From Symbiodinium natans (lineage: Eukaryota; Sar; Dinophyceae; Suessiales; Symbiodiniaceae), in the NCBI GenBank assembly GCA_905221605.1, contig CAJNDS010001136.1, positions 347,439 through 411,438 on the forward strand: DNA of 64,000 nucleotides. The letters are read 5' to 3'. The notes under the pieces are model-generated. The model ran no database searches and was not told the origin of the DNA. It saw only the letters and a program-made list of their open reading frames with translations. Made by a program: the position numbers and the translations under genes. This document shows, piece after piece, positions 51,037-60,655 of the stretch (its first letter is position 1; every line of letters begins with the position of its first letter).

Positions 51037-51621
51037 ATGAGCATGCGTCGTCCCTTCGCTTTGACCATGGCCCTTGTGGCCATGTCCGTGGGAGCATCCA
51101 AGTCCTGTGGGTCGGCGGAGTGTACAAGGGGCGGAGATAACAGCGCCCTCATACAGCTGGTTCCCTCCCACTCCACCCATCCCACTCGCCCGGGTCCTCA
51201 TGAACAAATGGCAGGGATGCAACACCACATTGCTGAGCTTCAACGGCAGGTGCAAGACATGGAAAACTTGCGCCCGAGCTTGCTCGCCAAGGAGTCCAAA
51301 GCTAAGCAAAGTGGGCAGTCGAGCCGCCGCCGCAAGGATGACAGTGACGATGCTGAGTATAAGGGGGACCTCCGAAGCGCCCGCTATGACCTCGAGTCCT
51401 TCGCTGAAGAGCTCAACTTCAAGATTGACGATTTGGTTGGAGGCGAGTTTTGCGCCACAAAGACATGCTATGTCAAAGGTTGCGCAATTTATTTCGGAGT
51501 CACCACCTTTCCCGGCGAGATTCTGCACTTCACCATGGACGTCACTGAGGGAGACTTCCAGGGTGCAGACAATACGGTAAACCTCACAGCGGACAGCAAA
51601 GTCTTGGCTGAGCGATGCTAG
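51037..51621 (+). CDS. N-terminal part of mucin-kelch protein up to in-frame TAG
   Basis: Signal peptide, then a helical segment (EQMAGMQHHIAELQRQVQDM) and an acidic/basic linker (SRRRKDDSDDAEYKGDLRSA). The Cys domain begins at GGEFCATKTC. The TAG interrupts this domain: without it the frame would read on as GWLESFEMFRPFETICNPAL. No plausible intron removes the stop, since the available GT...AG pair is only 21-35 nt. Alternatives are readthrough, a pseudogene or an assembly error. Confidence 0.7.
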   Translation: MSMRRPFALTMALVAMSVGASKSCGSAECTRGGDNSALIQLVPSHSTHPTRPGPHEQMAGMQHHIAELQRQVQDMENLRPSLLAKESKAKQSGQSSRRRKDDSDDAEYKGDLRSARYDLESFAEELNFKIDDLVGGEFCATKTCYVKGCAIYFGVTTFPGEILHFTMDVTEGDFQGADNTVNLTADSKVLAERC

Positions 51622-54600
51622 GGCTGGCTTGAAAGTTTTGAGATGTTCAGGCCCTTTGAAACCATTTGTAACCCCGCCCTGTCACCCATGGAAGCGTGTT
51701 TGCTATCGGGATCCTCCAGACCAGGATGCTCTTCCCATCAAAAGTGCGGCATCGCGGACGGACTATGGGCCCTGAATGCCAGCAGCTGCACACACACCGT
51801 TGGAGAGACAAGCGGGGTTTTCCGCCACGAGGCGAACTCCAGCAAGACCGTCATATCCGTCAGTGCATCCAGCAATATTAGGCGCAGGTGTGGGCAAGTG
51901 CTGCAGGCCACCGTCTGCTTTCAGGACAACTTTGGGCTGAAGACCCTCAAGGATGATGCTGACACAATGTCGGCCCATCTCCAACATCTTGATGGGCAAA
52001 TGGCGCAGACGCAGGTCACGGTGACCAGCAACACGGCGGCCATCAGTCAGAACAAGCAGGCGCTGGAGAACCTCACCAGCACGGTTGTCCAGATCAACGC
52101 GCTGGCGCAGAACAACGCTGGCTGCATAAATGAAACCAAGGGGGCGATTCAAAACCTGAGCCTGCAAGTGGCCCAAATCAAGGCACAGGTGCAGCAGAAC
52201 AGTAACGAGACCGCCAACCACAAGGCGGCATTGGAGGGCTTCGGCACCCAGCTTGCCAATGTGAATTCAAGCCTGGGGGCACAGATCGCCCAAATCGATG
52301 CCTCGGTTCAGAGCAATGCTGCCGCTGTCAGCACGAACGCGGCCCAGCTGCAGGAGATTTTCTCCAAGGTCATGCAACTCAATGCAACAATCCAGGATCT
52401 GCTTGCCACCACCTCTACCACGACCGTGCCAGTCACCACGACTGCGCCAGTCACCACGACCGCTCCAGTCACCACGACGGTGCCAGTGCCCGTCACTACT
52501 ACTGCGCCAGTTACCACGACCGTGCCAGTCACCACGACCGCTCCAGTCACCACGACGGTGCCAGTGCCCGTCACTACTACTGCGCCAGTTACCACGACCG
52601 TGCCAGTCACCACGACCGCTCCAGTCACCACGACGGTGCCAGTGCCCGTCACTACTACTGCGCCAGTTACCACGACCGTGCCAGTCACCACGACCGCTCC
52701 AGTCACCACGACGGTGCCAGTGCCCGTCACTACTACTGCGCCAGTTACCACGACCGTGCCAGTCACCACGACCGCTCCAGTCACCACGACGGTGCCAGTG
52801 CCCGTCACTACTACTGCGCCAGTTACCACGACCGTGCCAGTCACCACGACCGTGCCCACGTGCCAGTACCACGACCACTCCAGTCACCACGACGGTGCCA
52901 GTCACCACGACGGTGCCAGTCACTACGACGGTGCCCGTCACCACGACCGTGCCAGTAACCACGACAGTGCCAGTCACTACGACCGTGCCAGCCACCACAA
53001 CCGCGCCAGTCACCACGACCGTGCCAGTCACCAAGACCGCGCCAGTCACCACGACCGTGCCCGTCACTACGACCGCGCCAGTCACCACGACCGTGCCAGT
53101 CACCACGACCGTGCCAGTCACCACGACGGTGCCGGTCACCACGACCGTGCCAGTCACCACGACGGTGCCAGCAACCACGACTGTGCCCGTCACCACGACC
53201 GTGCCAGTCACCACGACTGCGCCAGTAACCACGACTGTGCCAGTCACCACGACCGCACCAGTCACCACGACCTTGCCAGCAACTACGACGATGCCGGTTA
53301 CCACGACTGTGCCAGTCACCGCGACGACCACAGTGGCAGCAACTTGTCTGAGAATGGTACGTAATTATAGGTGAGGCCAAGGATGCAGCAGTAAGTGTCC
53401 TGTTAAATTTGTTGCTTGTGACCGCGCATTTTGCGCAGCGGTGTTTCGCAGCTTTGCCCGCATGCCTAACCCCCTACATTCCTGCTGTTGCCTGTTCATC
53501 CATGCATCGCACAATTTTTCCTCAGGCGTTGTGTCTCGCTCTGTCGCTCTCTCGGTCCGACTATTTTGCTTGGCGTCCGTTAGGTGACGGTGACGACGAC
53601 CTCAACCACCCTCTCAGACTGCGAGCTGGTTTGCGACTTGCAGTGTGAACTTACGACTTATACAGGTAATATCTTCAAAATCCCGGGGCATCATTGTGTG
53701 TTCCAGTCAGTGTACTTGCCAGTGTGCTTGCTCAGACTTGCCACACCTCGGCACCCAGGCCGAGAAGTCTGCGTTCGGCTGGCGCTACATTGGGCTTGAC
53801 GACCCAAAGCCTGAAAGGGCAGTTGGCTTCCCAGGAATGGCGCAAGTGGGCGATCCTTGGGGACCAAATGAACCCAAAAATGGTTTATGGCTCATATACC
53901 CTAATAGGAATGATAGCAGTAGAGTAGTATAGGGTATATGTCCCCCCCCCAATTTTAGGGTTCATTTCGTCCTTAAGGATCTGACCTATCTGTTTGGTGG
54001 CGCATTGGATGACGCAGCGGGCACGGCCGCCAACATAGGCCAGGGCCGTGACTGTCCAATTCTTCGGGTGCACCGAACATACAGTAGTTTCTACCAGGCA
54101 AGCAGGCTTTCATGCCTTTCTGGGCAAGTAAGTATGCCCTTCTCCAGGTGTCATGTGGGTCTTCAATGGTGCATCTCAGAGCTGGACCGAAAAATCGATC
54201 GTACTTTCTGGCCTTCCTCGGGGAGAAGCTCCGCCTTACAAGTATGGCCATGCCTTTGTTTGGACAGGCGAGTACTTGCTGGCCTATGGAGGACGAGGGC
54301 TACCTGGGTTCTACACATAACAGTCTTGTTGAGGCAGTTGAGGCGTGTTGTCCATTGAAATTGATCTACTGAAGATCCCACCCTCATCCAGCGTTTTATG
54401 ATTGATCGTTGGGCTTCGTAGCAAGCAAGTTAAGCTGAGACTTCCTCCCAGTGGTTTTGGACCCTAAACCCTAAACCCTACTCCTTAAACCCTAAACCCT
54501 AAACCCTAAACCCTAAACTCGTGTTTGGTTCACTTCTTCATGCCAGGAGGTGAGCCAGGTGGCGTTCGCAACATCCATGAGAAGCAGCTTATTCGCTTTG

Positions 54601-55273
54601 ACATCGCCTCAGACGGGACCGTTTCGGAGTTCCCGCTCGCACGCCCTGAGCAGATGCTTGGGAAGGTATGGCCGAGCTACAGAGGCTACATCTCTGGGGT
54701 TTGGGACACAGTGAAGCAGGTGCTCCTGATCTTCGGCGGCAACGAGCGTCCTTCATATCCCGCATCCTCCTCGGCACTTCGCTTCTACGACAGCGGCGAG
54801 CTGGACGAGCTGTGGGAGTACGACCCGCAGGCAGCAAACTGGACGGACCTCACCGCCAGCTCGAAGCTCAACTCACCGAGCTACCCTGCGGCACGCAAAT
54901 GTCACACGGCTGTTTGGGACTCGACTGGCAGAGTGATGCTGGTGACTTAGCGGGGCACTAGCCACATATTGTTTGGTTTTATGGAGTAGTTCTCTAAACT
55001 ATAGGGCCCCTTTTCGGGATCCTTTTTAAAGGGTGCCGCCTTATGATGTTTGTAGGGTTGCAGCAGACGAAGGTTTATGGCGGCATCTCTGGCAGCAGCG
55101 ACTTTCTCCTTACTGGCGTCACCTACTATGATGACCTGTGGATGTACAGTCGCACGTCTAACACCTGGCATCAAATTTCACAAGCTCCTCCGACTCCCAG
55201 GAAGCGAGTGGGGCACATGTCAGCTTGGACCGGTGCTTCCATGATCGTGCCCTGGCAGCCCTTTCCGATGCTA
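51037..55273 (+). CDS. secreted mucin-like kelch-repeat protein gene, multi-exon, damaged
   Basis: The ATG at 51037 begins a signal peptide (MSMRRPFALTMALVAMSVGA). A short coiled coil and a Cys-containing domain (FCATKTCYVKGCAIYFGV) follow, then a single in-frame TAG at 51619-51621. The same frame continues with more of that domain, a Gln/Asn-rich coiled coil (51960-52400) and a Thr/Pro/Val repeat (52411-53345) that changes frame near 52860. Exon ends: 53356|GTACGT; next exon from 53584 (VTVTTTSTTLSDCELVCDLQ); a Cys-rich exon near 53707-53851; 53978-54047 (LTYLFGGALDD); 54148 to about 54291 (MWVFNGASQSWTEKS, LLAYGG); 54547-54941 (LLIFGG, LWEYDPQAANW, HTAVWD, RVML); and 55073-55273 (VYGGISGSSD, DLWMYSRTSNTWHQ, RVGHM). 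The FGG/YGG, W and H pattern is typical of kelch blades, and the last blade breaks off at MIV. A surface adhesin or glycoprotein role is inferred. Confidence 0.75.
51622..53356 (+). CDS. mucin-kelch protein: coiled coil and Thr/Pro/Val repeat
   Basis: The frame continues in phase with the upstream part. Residues LQHLDGQMAQTQVTVTSNTA onward form a long heptad-like, Asn/Gln-rich coiled coil resembling fibre proteins. The PVTTT repeat follows. Its first part uses one frame until about 52857 and its second part another, where the same PVTTTVPVTTT peptide resumes, so a one-nucleotide shift is embedded in the repeat. Dense Thr suggests O-glycosylation. The exon ends at CTGAGAATG|GTACGT. Confidence 0.7.
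52432..52850 (+). repeat. 78-bp higher-order repeat within the Thr/Pro/Val domain
   Basis: Spacing between successive GTCACTACTACTGCG segments (52492, 52570 and on) is 78 bp, or 26 codons. Each unit holds four PVTTT-type pentads with the variant VPVPVTTTAP. About five near-identical copies are present, which implies recent homogenisation. The second half (52860-53345) is built of irregular shorter units. Confidence 0.8.
53584..53851 (+). CDS. mucin-kelch protein: Cys-rich exons
   Basis: The first part reads VTVTTTSTTLSDCELVCDL and the second QCTCQCACSDLPHLGTQAEK SAFGWRYIGLDD. The two are in different frames, so a short intron lies between. A GT-AG pair at 53643-53706 (64 bp) restores the frame; the donor GTAATA at 53666 does not. 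The second part ends GGC at 53851, exactly where the J-type element starts. Confidence 0.6.
53852..53981 (+). mobile_element. J-type inverted-repeat element forming an intron (J1)
   Basis: The left end GATCCTTGGGGACCAAATGA and the reverse complement of the right end GATCCTTAAGGACGAAATGA match over about 24 bp with three differences. GATC occurs at both edges. Removing 53852-53977 joins GGC to GAT and gives VGDLTYLFGG, a proper kelch start. The intron would be 126 bp with a GA donor and AAG|G acceptor, phase 0. Relatives are at 8234, 8678, 27211, 41513 and 60290. Confidence 0.72.
53978..54047 (+). CDS. mucin-kelch protein: kelch exon
   Basis: The frame reads DLTYLFGGALDDAAGTAANI GQG and ends GGGCC|GTGACT. 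The join to 54148 completes an Arg codon and continues VMWVFNGASQSW, as expected for a kelch blade. The intron is 100 bp. Confidence 0.7.
54148..54294 (+). CDS. mucin-kelch protein: kelch exon
   Basis: After CCCTTCTCCAG the frame reads VMWVFNGASQSWTEKSIVLS GLPRGEAPPYKYGHAFVWTG EYLLAYGGR. The best-fitting end is a GA donor at 54292 or 54295; joining to 54547 gives YGGRGEPGGV or YGGGEPGGV. The following intron contains a CCCTAAA array near its 3' end. Confidence 0.65.
54464..54520 (-). repeat. CCCTAAA array in kelch intron
   Basis: About eight units ending 26 bp before the acceptor of exon 54547. It is the only telomere-type array between 51 and 55 kb. Confidence 0.92.
54547..54941 (+). CDS. 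mucin-kelch protein: kelch exon
   Basis: After CTTCATGCCAG the frame reads GEPGGVRNIHEKQLIRFDIA and continues with VLLIFGGNERPSYPASSSAL, DELWEYDPQAANWTDLTASS and KCHTAVWDSTGRVML. It contains the FGG, W-Y-D and H signatures of a complete kelch blade. It ends CTG|GTGACT; the same donor hexamer is used at 54048. Confidence 0.75.
55073..55273 (+). CDS. mucin-kelch protein: last visible kelch exon
   Basis: After CAGACGAAG the frame reads VYGGISGSSDFLLTGVTYYD DLWMYSRTSNTWHQISQAPP TPRKRVGHMSAWTGASMIV, then PWQPFPML and TAG. A further YGG would be expected after MIV, so the true exon may end at ATGATC|GTGCCC. No further blade was found downstream. Confidence 0.68.
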
Positions 55274-55747
55274 TAGCGTTTAGGGTTTCGGGTCTCGCCT
55301 GATAAATTCTACCCCAAACCCACATGACCCCAAGTGTGAAACCCTAAATGCCCTGGACGCTGCGGTCCGGCAAGGTGGTTTGGCATCCTGGTTTGGGTCG
55401 TTTCCTGGAAAGTGCACGGGGGAGAAATTTAAAATTCAGAAGGGAAGGGGAAGAAGGCAGTTTTGGAGGACCCACAGTTGCCCCCTGCCCTCACCCCTCA
55501 TTTTTTGGAATCAAGTGACCTTCCCCATTAGTGAAACTTAATCTTAACTTTAAATGCAGTATTAATGATGTTTTCTTGTAAGTTTGTACTATGAATGAGT
55601 TTAATATTCGCGTTTAATACAGTATTCATAGTGTTTCTTGTAAGTTTGTAGATCATGGGCTTAGGATGTGGGATGGTCGCATTAGGGTCTGGGGCAGTCC
55701 CGAGCCTCAAACACGGGTTACTCAGTTCAACCCGGAGAAAACGTAAT

Positions 55748-55824
55748 TAGGGTTTAGGGTTTAGGGTTTAGGGTTTAGGGTTTAGGGTTTAGGGTTTAGG
55801 GTTTAGGGTTTAGGGTTTAGGGTA
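55748..55824 (+). repeat. TTTAGGG array
   Basis: About 11 perfect units. Confidence 0.93.
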
Positions 55825-56446
55825 CAGCCGCGGTGCTTTGCTGTCGCCTTTTTGAGCATGAGGTGGGCACTTCCCAAAGTAGGGGACCCCTTTTCTCCCC
55901 CACATGGAATAGAATCCCCTTAAAGGGACCCCCCCAAAAAGGGTACCCCTATTTTTCGACAACCCCCCATATAACCCTTATATACACTAACCCTAAACCC
56001 TAAACCCTAGATAGGTTTTTTTGGGCACCCCCCATGTTCGGAAAACCCCATGTTTCTGTGTTGCTTCGCTGAGCAAGTCGGGGGTGTCTGTGTTTCCATA
56101 GTGCCATCACAGGCCCCGAGTTCGTGTTGCTTGGGGTTCAGGGTTTAGGGCTTAGGGTTGAGGAGTTCGTGACGCATGTTGCGCACCACCCCCCCCCCCC
56201 CCAATGCTGCGCCCCTATTTCACTTCATTTTCACCCACGCACGAACCCAAAGCATTGAAACCCTCAATGCTCTAAACCCTAAACCCTAAACCCCTGGCAA
56301 AAACAACCCTCAATTCTGAACCTGAAATCCCTTCTGCGCCCTGAACCCTAAACCCTACACCCTAAACCCTAAACCCTAAACCCTAACATTCCTTCCAGCC
56401 CGAAGTCCGCTACATCTAAGTTTAGCTCGGGTTTAAAGGGTTAGGG

Positions 56447-56540
56447 TACCAGGATAGGCTATAAGGCCCTATAACTCCCATGAACAGCCCTATAAAGGCA
56501 CTTTTTTAAGGGTTATCGGGTCTAATCGCCCATCCTGGTA
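56447..56540. mobile_element. K-type inverted-repeat element
   Basis: Ends TACCAGGATAGGC and GCCCATCCTGGTA differ at one position. 94 bp. Confidence 0.58.
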
Positions 56541-57322
56541 TGGGGCTTAGGCTTTAGTTTTTGTTGGGCTTCGTAGGGCGCAGGGTTTAGGATAGTAGTG
56601 CTTTAGGGCTTGAACTTCGTGACTTGAGGGCATCAGGGGCCTGAGGGTCTTAGTGCTTAAAGCGACGGTCAGATTTGGGGGTTCCGAAATAAGGGGTACC
56701 TTGGTGGGGTTAGGGGTTCCTTATGGTCGTAAACCCTCATGTGAATTGGCCATGCGTGAGGAACCAGCTTCGTAAAGTTTAGGAGTTTGAGATGAAGTGA
56801 TGCCAGTAGGGACTAGCCTAAACCCACGATCCCTAAACCCTAAACCCTCTTTCCCTAAACCCTAAACCCGCTGTAAATCATCCCAAAGCTTTCTGGGCGG
56901 TGAGATTAGCTTGGTAGCCCAGTGGTACCCGTTCTAGGGGTACCCTTTCGTGTAATATGGAGGTTTCGGAAAATACGGGGCCCCCAAAATGTCAAATGCG
57001 CCACACCTTGAGGCTCACAATTTGAGGGTTGGGTACAGGTGACTGAAGGCCCTTCAGAAACTTGGTTTGGTATCCCTGCTGGCCTAGACATGCAACCCGA
57101 AACCCTAAACCCCCCTAAACAATCCCAAAAAACCTAAACAACCCTAAAGCCCTTGGCGGATGAAGACTATAGTGGCTCAGTTTCAGCATTGAATGGTTCA
57201 ATGTGTTTCAGTCATATCTGTCTCTTACCTTGGTCGCCGAATAACCGGGGTAACCAGACGGTGGTTTCCCAAACTGGGTACCTCAATATATTGGGGGTCT
57301 CCATTATGAGGGAACCCTATGC

Positions 57323-57446
57323 CAAGGAGGGTCCCCTCCCCCAGGTATGAGTGGAGTGATAAGGATCCCAGATCGGGTTATAAGGATCCTAACTTGCATT
57401 AGAAGTCCCTAAACCATAGTTAGAATACTAAAGGGGCCCCTCCTTG
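57323..57446. mobile_element. M-type inverted-repeat element
   Basis: Ends CAAGGAGGGTCCCCT and AGGGGCCCCTCCTTG, one difference. 124 bp with two internal ATAAGGATCC copies. Confidence 0.58.
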
Positions 57447-57659
57447 CAAGTCAGCTCACAGGTTTTGGGTGGTGAGATTTAGAGGTCGCATTGGGTTGAA
57501 CCCATCTTGTACAGGCCTCTTTTTTTGATGCGGGTTGCTCTTGCTTGAGCATGCACGCTGAGGATGTTTGCCGAGCCCCAAATACAGCAACCCTTGGACT
57601 TGGAAAGCACATGCTGCAGTAGGTTCGATCCCGATCTAGAGTGGTTTTTTGGCACGCCA

Positions 57660-57843
57660 ACCAGCTCAGTTCGCTACAGGCGCATCATCAATACACTTTG
57701 TTTCCCGTTGCATGCGCAGTTGACTTGCTGCTAAAGCACTACAGTATTCGCTGCAGCTTTCCGATCGATACTGTGGACATGGGTGCCGCTGCCAGCATCT
57801 ACGGGCATACTTATGAAAATCTTAGGAATCAATCGCAGGTGTA
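57660..57843 (+). CDS. weak candidate exon
   Basis: The frame includes AVDLLLKHYSIRCSFPIDTV DMGAAASIYGHTYENLRNQS and ends CAATCGCAG|GTGTAAG. The mix is protein-like and a donor is present, but the start is unresolved. Confidence 0.3.
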
Positions 57844-58224
57844 AGCGGCCCTGCTGCTTCCCAGAATAGGCGTCAGCCTTAACGAGTTGAAACCGAAGGA
57901 TTGTGAAGCTACGCTTCTCGCTTGTGTCCACCAATGCGGCTGCTAGGCCAGCGGCCTCTTGTGCGTTCAGCCACCTAGGCCCTGAACCATAAACCTCAAA
58001 CCTTAAACCCCAAACCCTAAGCGCTAAAGCATTATTACTGCCAGGTCAGTGGCGTTAGGGCCGGATGGGCAGTGGCTCGTATTGAGGCAGTGGTCTACGA
58101 CCCCTAAACCCTATGACCAATGAACGAACCCTGTAGAAGACTTGCCCTTAAACCCTAAACCCTAAGCCCTCAGCTCATGCAGCAGAAACCCGAAACCCTG
58201 AACCATCACTGGACCGCCGCTGCA

Positions 58225-58287
58225 GGCGCGGCACGTTTGGCAGCCGTCCTCTTGAATGGCACGCTCGCACAGTCGGGCGCGGTGTGA
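58225..58287 (+). CDS. candidate C-terminal exon
   Basis: After CCGCTGCAG the frame reads ARLAAVLLNGTLAQSGAV and TGA. The antisense strand is also open here and includes a poly-Gly run from the C homopolymer, which argues against the antisense reading. Confidence 0.32.
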   Translation, partial: GAARLAAVLLNGTLAQSGAV

Positions 58288-59140
58288 TGCAGACGAAGGG
58301 CATGCTGAGCCGCCCCCCCCCCCCCCCCCCCGCCCCGCAAGTCTTTTAAACTGTCACAGAGCTGCTGTTGGCAAAGGGCCCAACAGGTTGTGATCGACGG
58401 TTCTTGCCAGCCGACCAGAGAGGTGGAGATCCCAAACCCCAAAATCTTGGAGTGTCTTGCTGTTTTCAGGCCACAGACAGGGGAGGTCTAAGGGAGCTAG
58501 GCTTTTTTAAATTCAAGCAAGGGTTTACAGGTTAGGCTGGTCATACTCGCAAAGCACACCTGGCCAACTACGAACTACATCTTCTTGGTGTTAGCTGCTG
58601 TTCAAAAAAAGAAGCATCTCGGAACCTGAAACCTCAGGGCGCCTGAGCCCCAAATCTAAATGCCCGTAGGGCTTACAGGGTTAGGCACAGTGGCGTATAC
58701 AGCAAACTCTAGCCCCTAAACCCTAATAGGCCCAAGGGCTTGAAAGAGCAACCGAGCGCGTCGCACTGAGCCTGGGCCAGGGAAGGCTGCTGGACGCCCC
58801 TGTTTCAGTCCCACATCATATCCCACTGACCCACTGGCCCAGCCACCCCAAACTGCTCTTAGGGGGTCAGGAGAGTTTAGGGTTTACTGAGGCCATTTCC
58901 ACGTCAACTGCGCTGTTGACCTATCGCGTGTTTTTCATTGAGCCACCAACGCGAAGTCTGGGGGGCGGGGGAGGGGGGGGGGGCCGAGAGAAGCTTTTCA
59001 TAAGGGGGCTTGCGCCTGAAGTAGATTCTAAAGTACATCCAGAACTGTATGATGGCCGAACCTCTCGTCGCGCAGTACTTGAGGGCACCCAACCTTCCAC
59101 CTTGAAAGCTTCCTGCCGAAGGATTTCTGGCAGATTCCGG

Positions 59141-59200
59141 AACCCTAAACCCTAAACCCTAAACCCTAAACCCTAAACCCTAAACCCTAAACCCTAAACC
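59141..59200 (-). repeat. CCCTAAA array
   Basis: About eight perfect units upstream of the 59207 candidate exon. Confidence 0.93.
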
Positions 59201-59206
59201 GACAAC

Positions 59207-59321
59207 ACATCTTTGTGGCTGAGGCGTCGACGGCGAGGTCTACCATGTGCGACGTTCGGGACCGCGGCAAGACCAGATGCAGGCCCCTGGGGTGCGGGGA
59301 CGTGTTCGGGCACAACGCAGG
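59207..59321 (+). CDS. candidate exon, frame ambiguous
   Basis: Between a CCCTAAA array and GCAGG|GTGAGT, all three frames are largely open. Candidate readings include AEASTARSTMCDVRDRGKTR and CRPLGCGDVFGHNAG. The donor is strong and the composition is unlike the flanking repeats, so an exon is likely even though its frame is not. Confidence 0.35.
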
Positions 59322-59439
59322 GTGAGTTTCTGAGTTTCTGTAGCTCGGGTGCCGAACTAAAAGCCTCGAGAGCGCTTTTTTGGGTTTTATGGGGTTGATG
59401 GAGTTTATTGGGTTTAGGGGTCACAGGGTTTAGCAACTA

Positions 59440-59652
59440 GGGTTTAGGGTTTAGGGTTTAGGGTTTAGGGTTTAGGGTTTAGGGTTTAGGGTTTAGGGGC
59501 TGGCGTGACACAGGTCCGGCAAGCCAAGGGATGAGGGCTCGTACCCGCAAGGTTGTACTCCTACAGGTCCCCCTAAACCCTAAACCCTAAACCCTAAACC
59601 CTAAACCCTAAACCCTAAACCCTAAACCCTAAACCCTATACTAAACCCTAAA
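59440..59652. repeat. TTTAGGG then CCCTAAA arrays facing each other
   Basis: TTTAGGG at 59440-59496 and CCCTAAA at 59572-59652, 75 bp apart, are able to fold back. Confidence 0.92.
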
Positions 59653-59849
59653 CGCCCCAGCTGTGCAGGAGGGAAAAAAACCCTAAACCCTAAACCCTAA
59701 ACCTTTTGAACAAGGGTCCCCAAAACCCAAGGGCACAACCCTAAACCCTAAAAGGCAACCTTACGGGTCCAAGGTACAGTCCCGAGAGCAGTAGACATAG
59801 ACCAGTCTAGTGAAGCAAGGGCTCCATGACACTACCGAAGGGAAGCCCA

Positions 59850-60060
59850 GGGTTTAGGGTTTAGGGTTTAGGGTTTAGGGTTTAGGGTTTAGGGTTTAGG
59901 GTTTAGGGTTTAGGGTTTAGGGTTTGGGGCAGTCGAGGAGGTTGGGATGTAAGGGCAATCCAGGCGAAGTGCGAAGCCTGTTGCAAAAGGGTTTAGGGTT
60001 GAGGGTTTAGGGTTTAGGGCTTAGGATTTAGGGTTTAGAGTTTAGAGTTTAGGGTTTAGG
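59850..60060 (+). repeat. TTTAGGG arrays
   Basis: Perfect units at 59850-59927 and degenerate ones at 59990-60060. Confidence 0.9.
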
Positions 60061-60150
60061 CTACATTCAACCTCTAGGGCGGATCAGGGTGCACAGGGAT
60101 GTTCGCATCCTACCGCCCTACCGCAGGCCCAGATTCACTGCCTCAGCCTT

Positions 60151-60177
<27 letters not shown>
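60151..60177. repeat. 27-base poly-G run
   Basis: Longest single-base run in the window. Other G or C runs of 12 or more occur near 9017, 9879, 11801, 18277, 27835, 35777, 47093, 48267, 56190, 58313 and 63823. Confidence 0.95.
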
Positions 60178-60183
<6 letters not shown>

Positions 60184-60289
60184 GGCGTATAAGGAGGGAC
60201 CCCTAGAAAAAACCCTTCATCTTCTTCCCTTACATAACCCCCATCTGTACCTTCTATGGTCCCTATATACCTAAGTAGCCCCCAAATTT

Positions 60290-60343
60290 ATAGTAGCATA
60301 GGGTATATGACCCCCAATATTAGGGTCCATTTCGTCCTTAAGG
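60290..60343. mobile_element. J-type element, right half (copy 5)
   Basis: TAGTAGCATAGGGTATATGA then CCCCCAATATTAGGGTCCAT and TTCGTCCTTAAGG closely match the right half of J1. Confidence 0.68.
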
Positions 60344-60358
60344 TCGGGGGTAGGTAGC

Positions 60359-60400
60359 CCTAAACCCTAAACCCTAAACCCTAAACCCTAAACCCTAAAC
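60359..60400 (-). repeat. CCCTAAA array
   Basis: Six perfect units. Confidence 0.9.
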
Positions 60401-60486
60401 CAGGTAGCCGTGTCGTGCTGGTCTCACAGCCGACACCCCGACTGGTGCTGTCCGGAGTGCTTCGGCGTTTTTTCCCTTGTTGGGTT

Positions 60487-60655
60487 TAGGGTTGTAAGGG
60501 TTATAAGGGTTGTAAGGGTTGTAAGGGTTGTAAGGGTTGTAAGGGTTGTAAGGGTTGTAAGGGTTGTAAGGGTTGTAAGGGTTGTAAGGGTTGTAGGGGT
60601 TGTAGGGGTTGTAGGGGTTGTATGGGTTTTGGGTTTAGGGCTTAGGGTTTAGGGT
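60487..60655 (+). repeat. GGGTTGTAA variant array
   Basis: About a dozen nine-base GGGTTGTAA units, then GGGTTGTAG, then TTTAGGG. Frames read VVRVVRVV and are not genes. Confidence 0.9.

Larger units (their letters stand above)
55274..57650. other. repeat-rich stretch without a supported exon
   Basis: Contains a TTTAGGG array (55748-55824), CCCTAAA groups (56269-56290, 56343-56388), a C run near 56190 and the K and M elements. Confidence 0.6.

Noticed and set aside
52267-53331. 354-codon minus-strand open frame, VVVTGTVVVTGAVVV
   Set aside because: It is the antisense reading of the Thr/Pro/Val repeat; the repeat period is a multiple of three over long stretches, so every frame stays open.
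57601-57640. tRNA T-arm-like GGTTCGATCCC
   Set aside because: No matching acceptor, D or anticodon stems can be formed around it.
60410-60652. 80-codon frame with [11 protein letters not shown]
   Set aside because: Translation of the nine-base GGGTTGTAA array.
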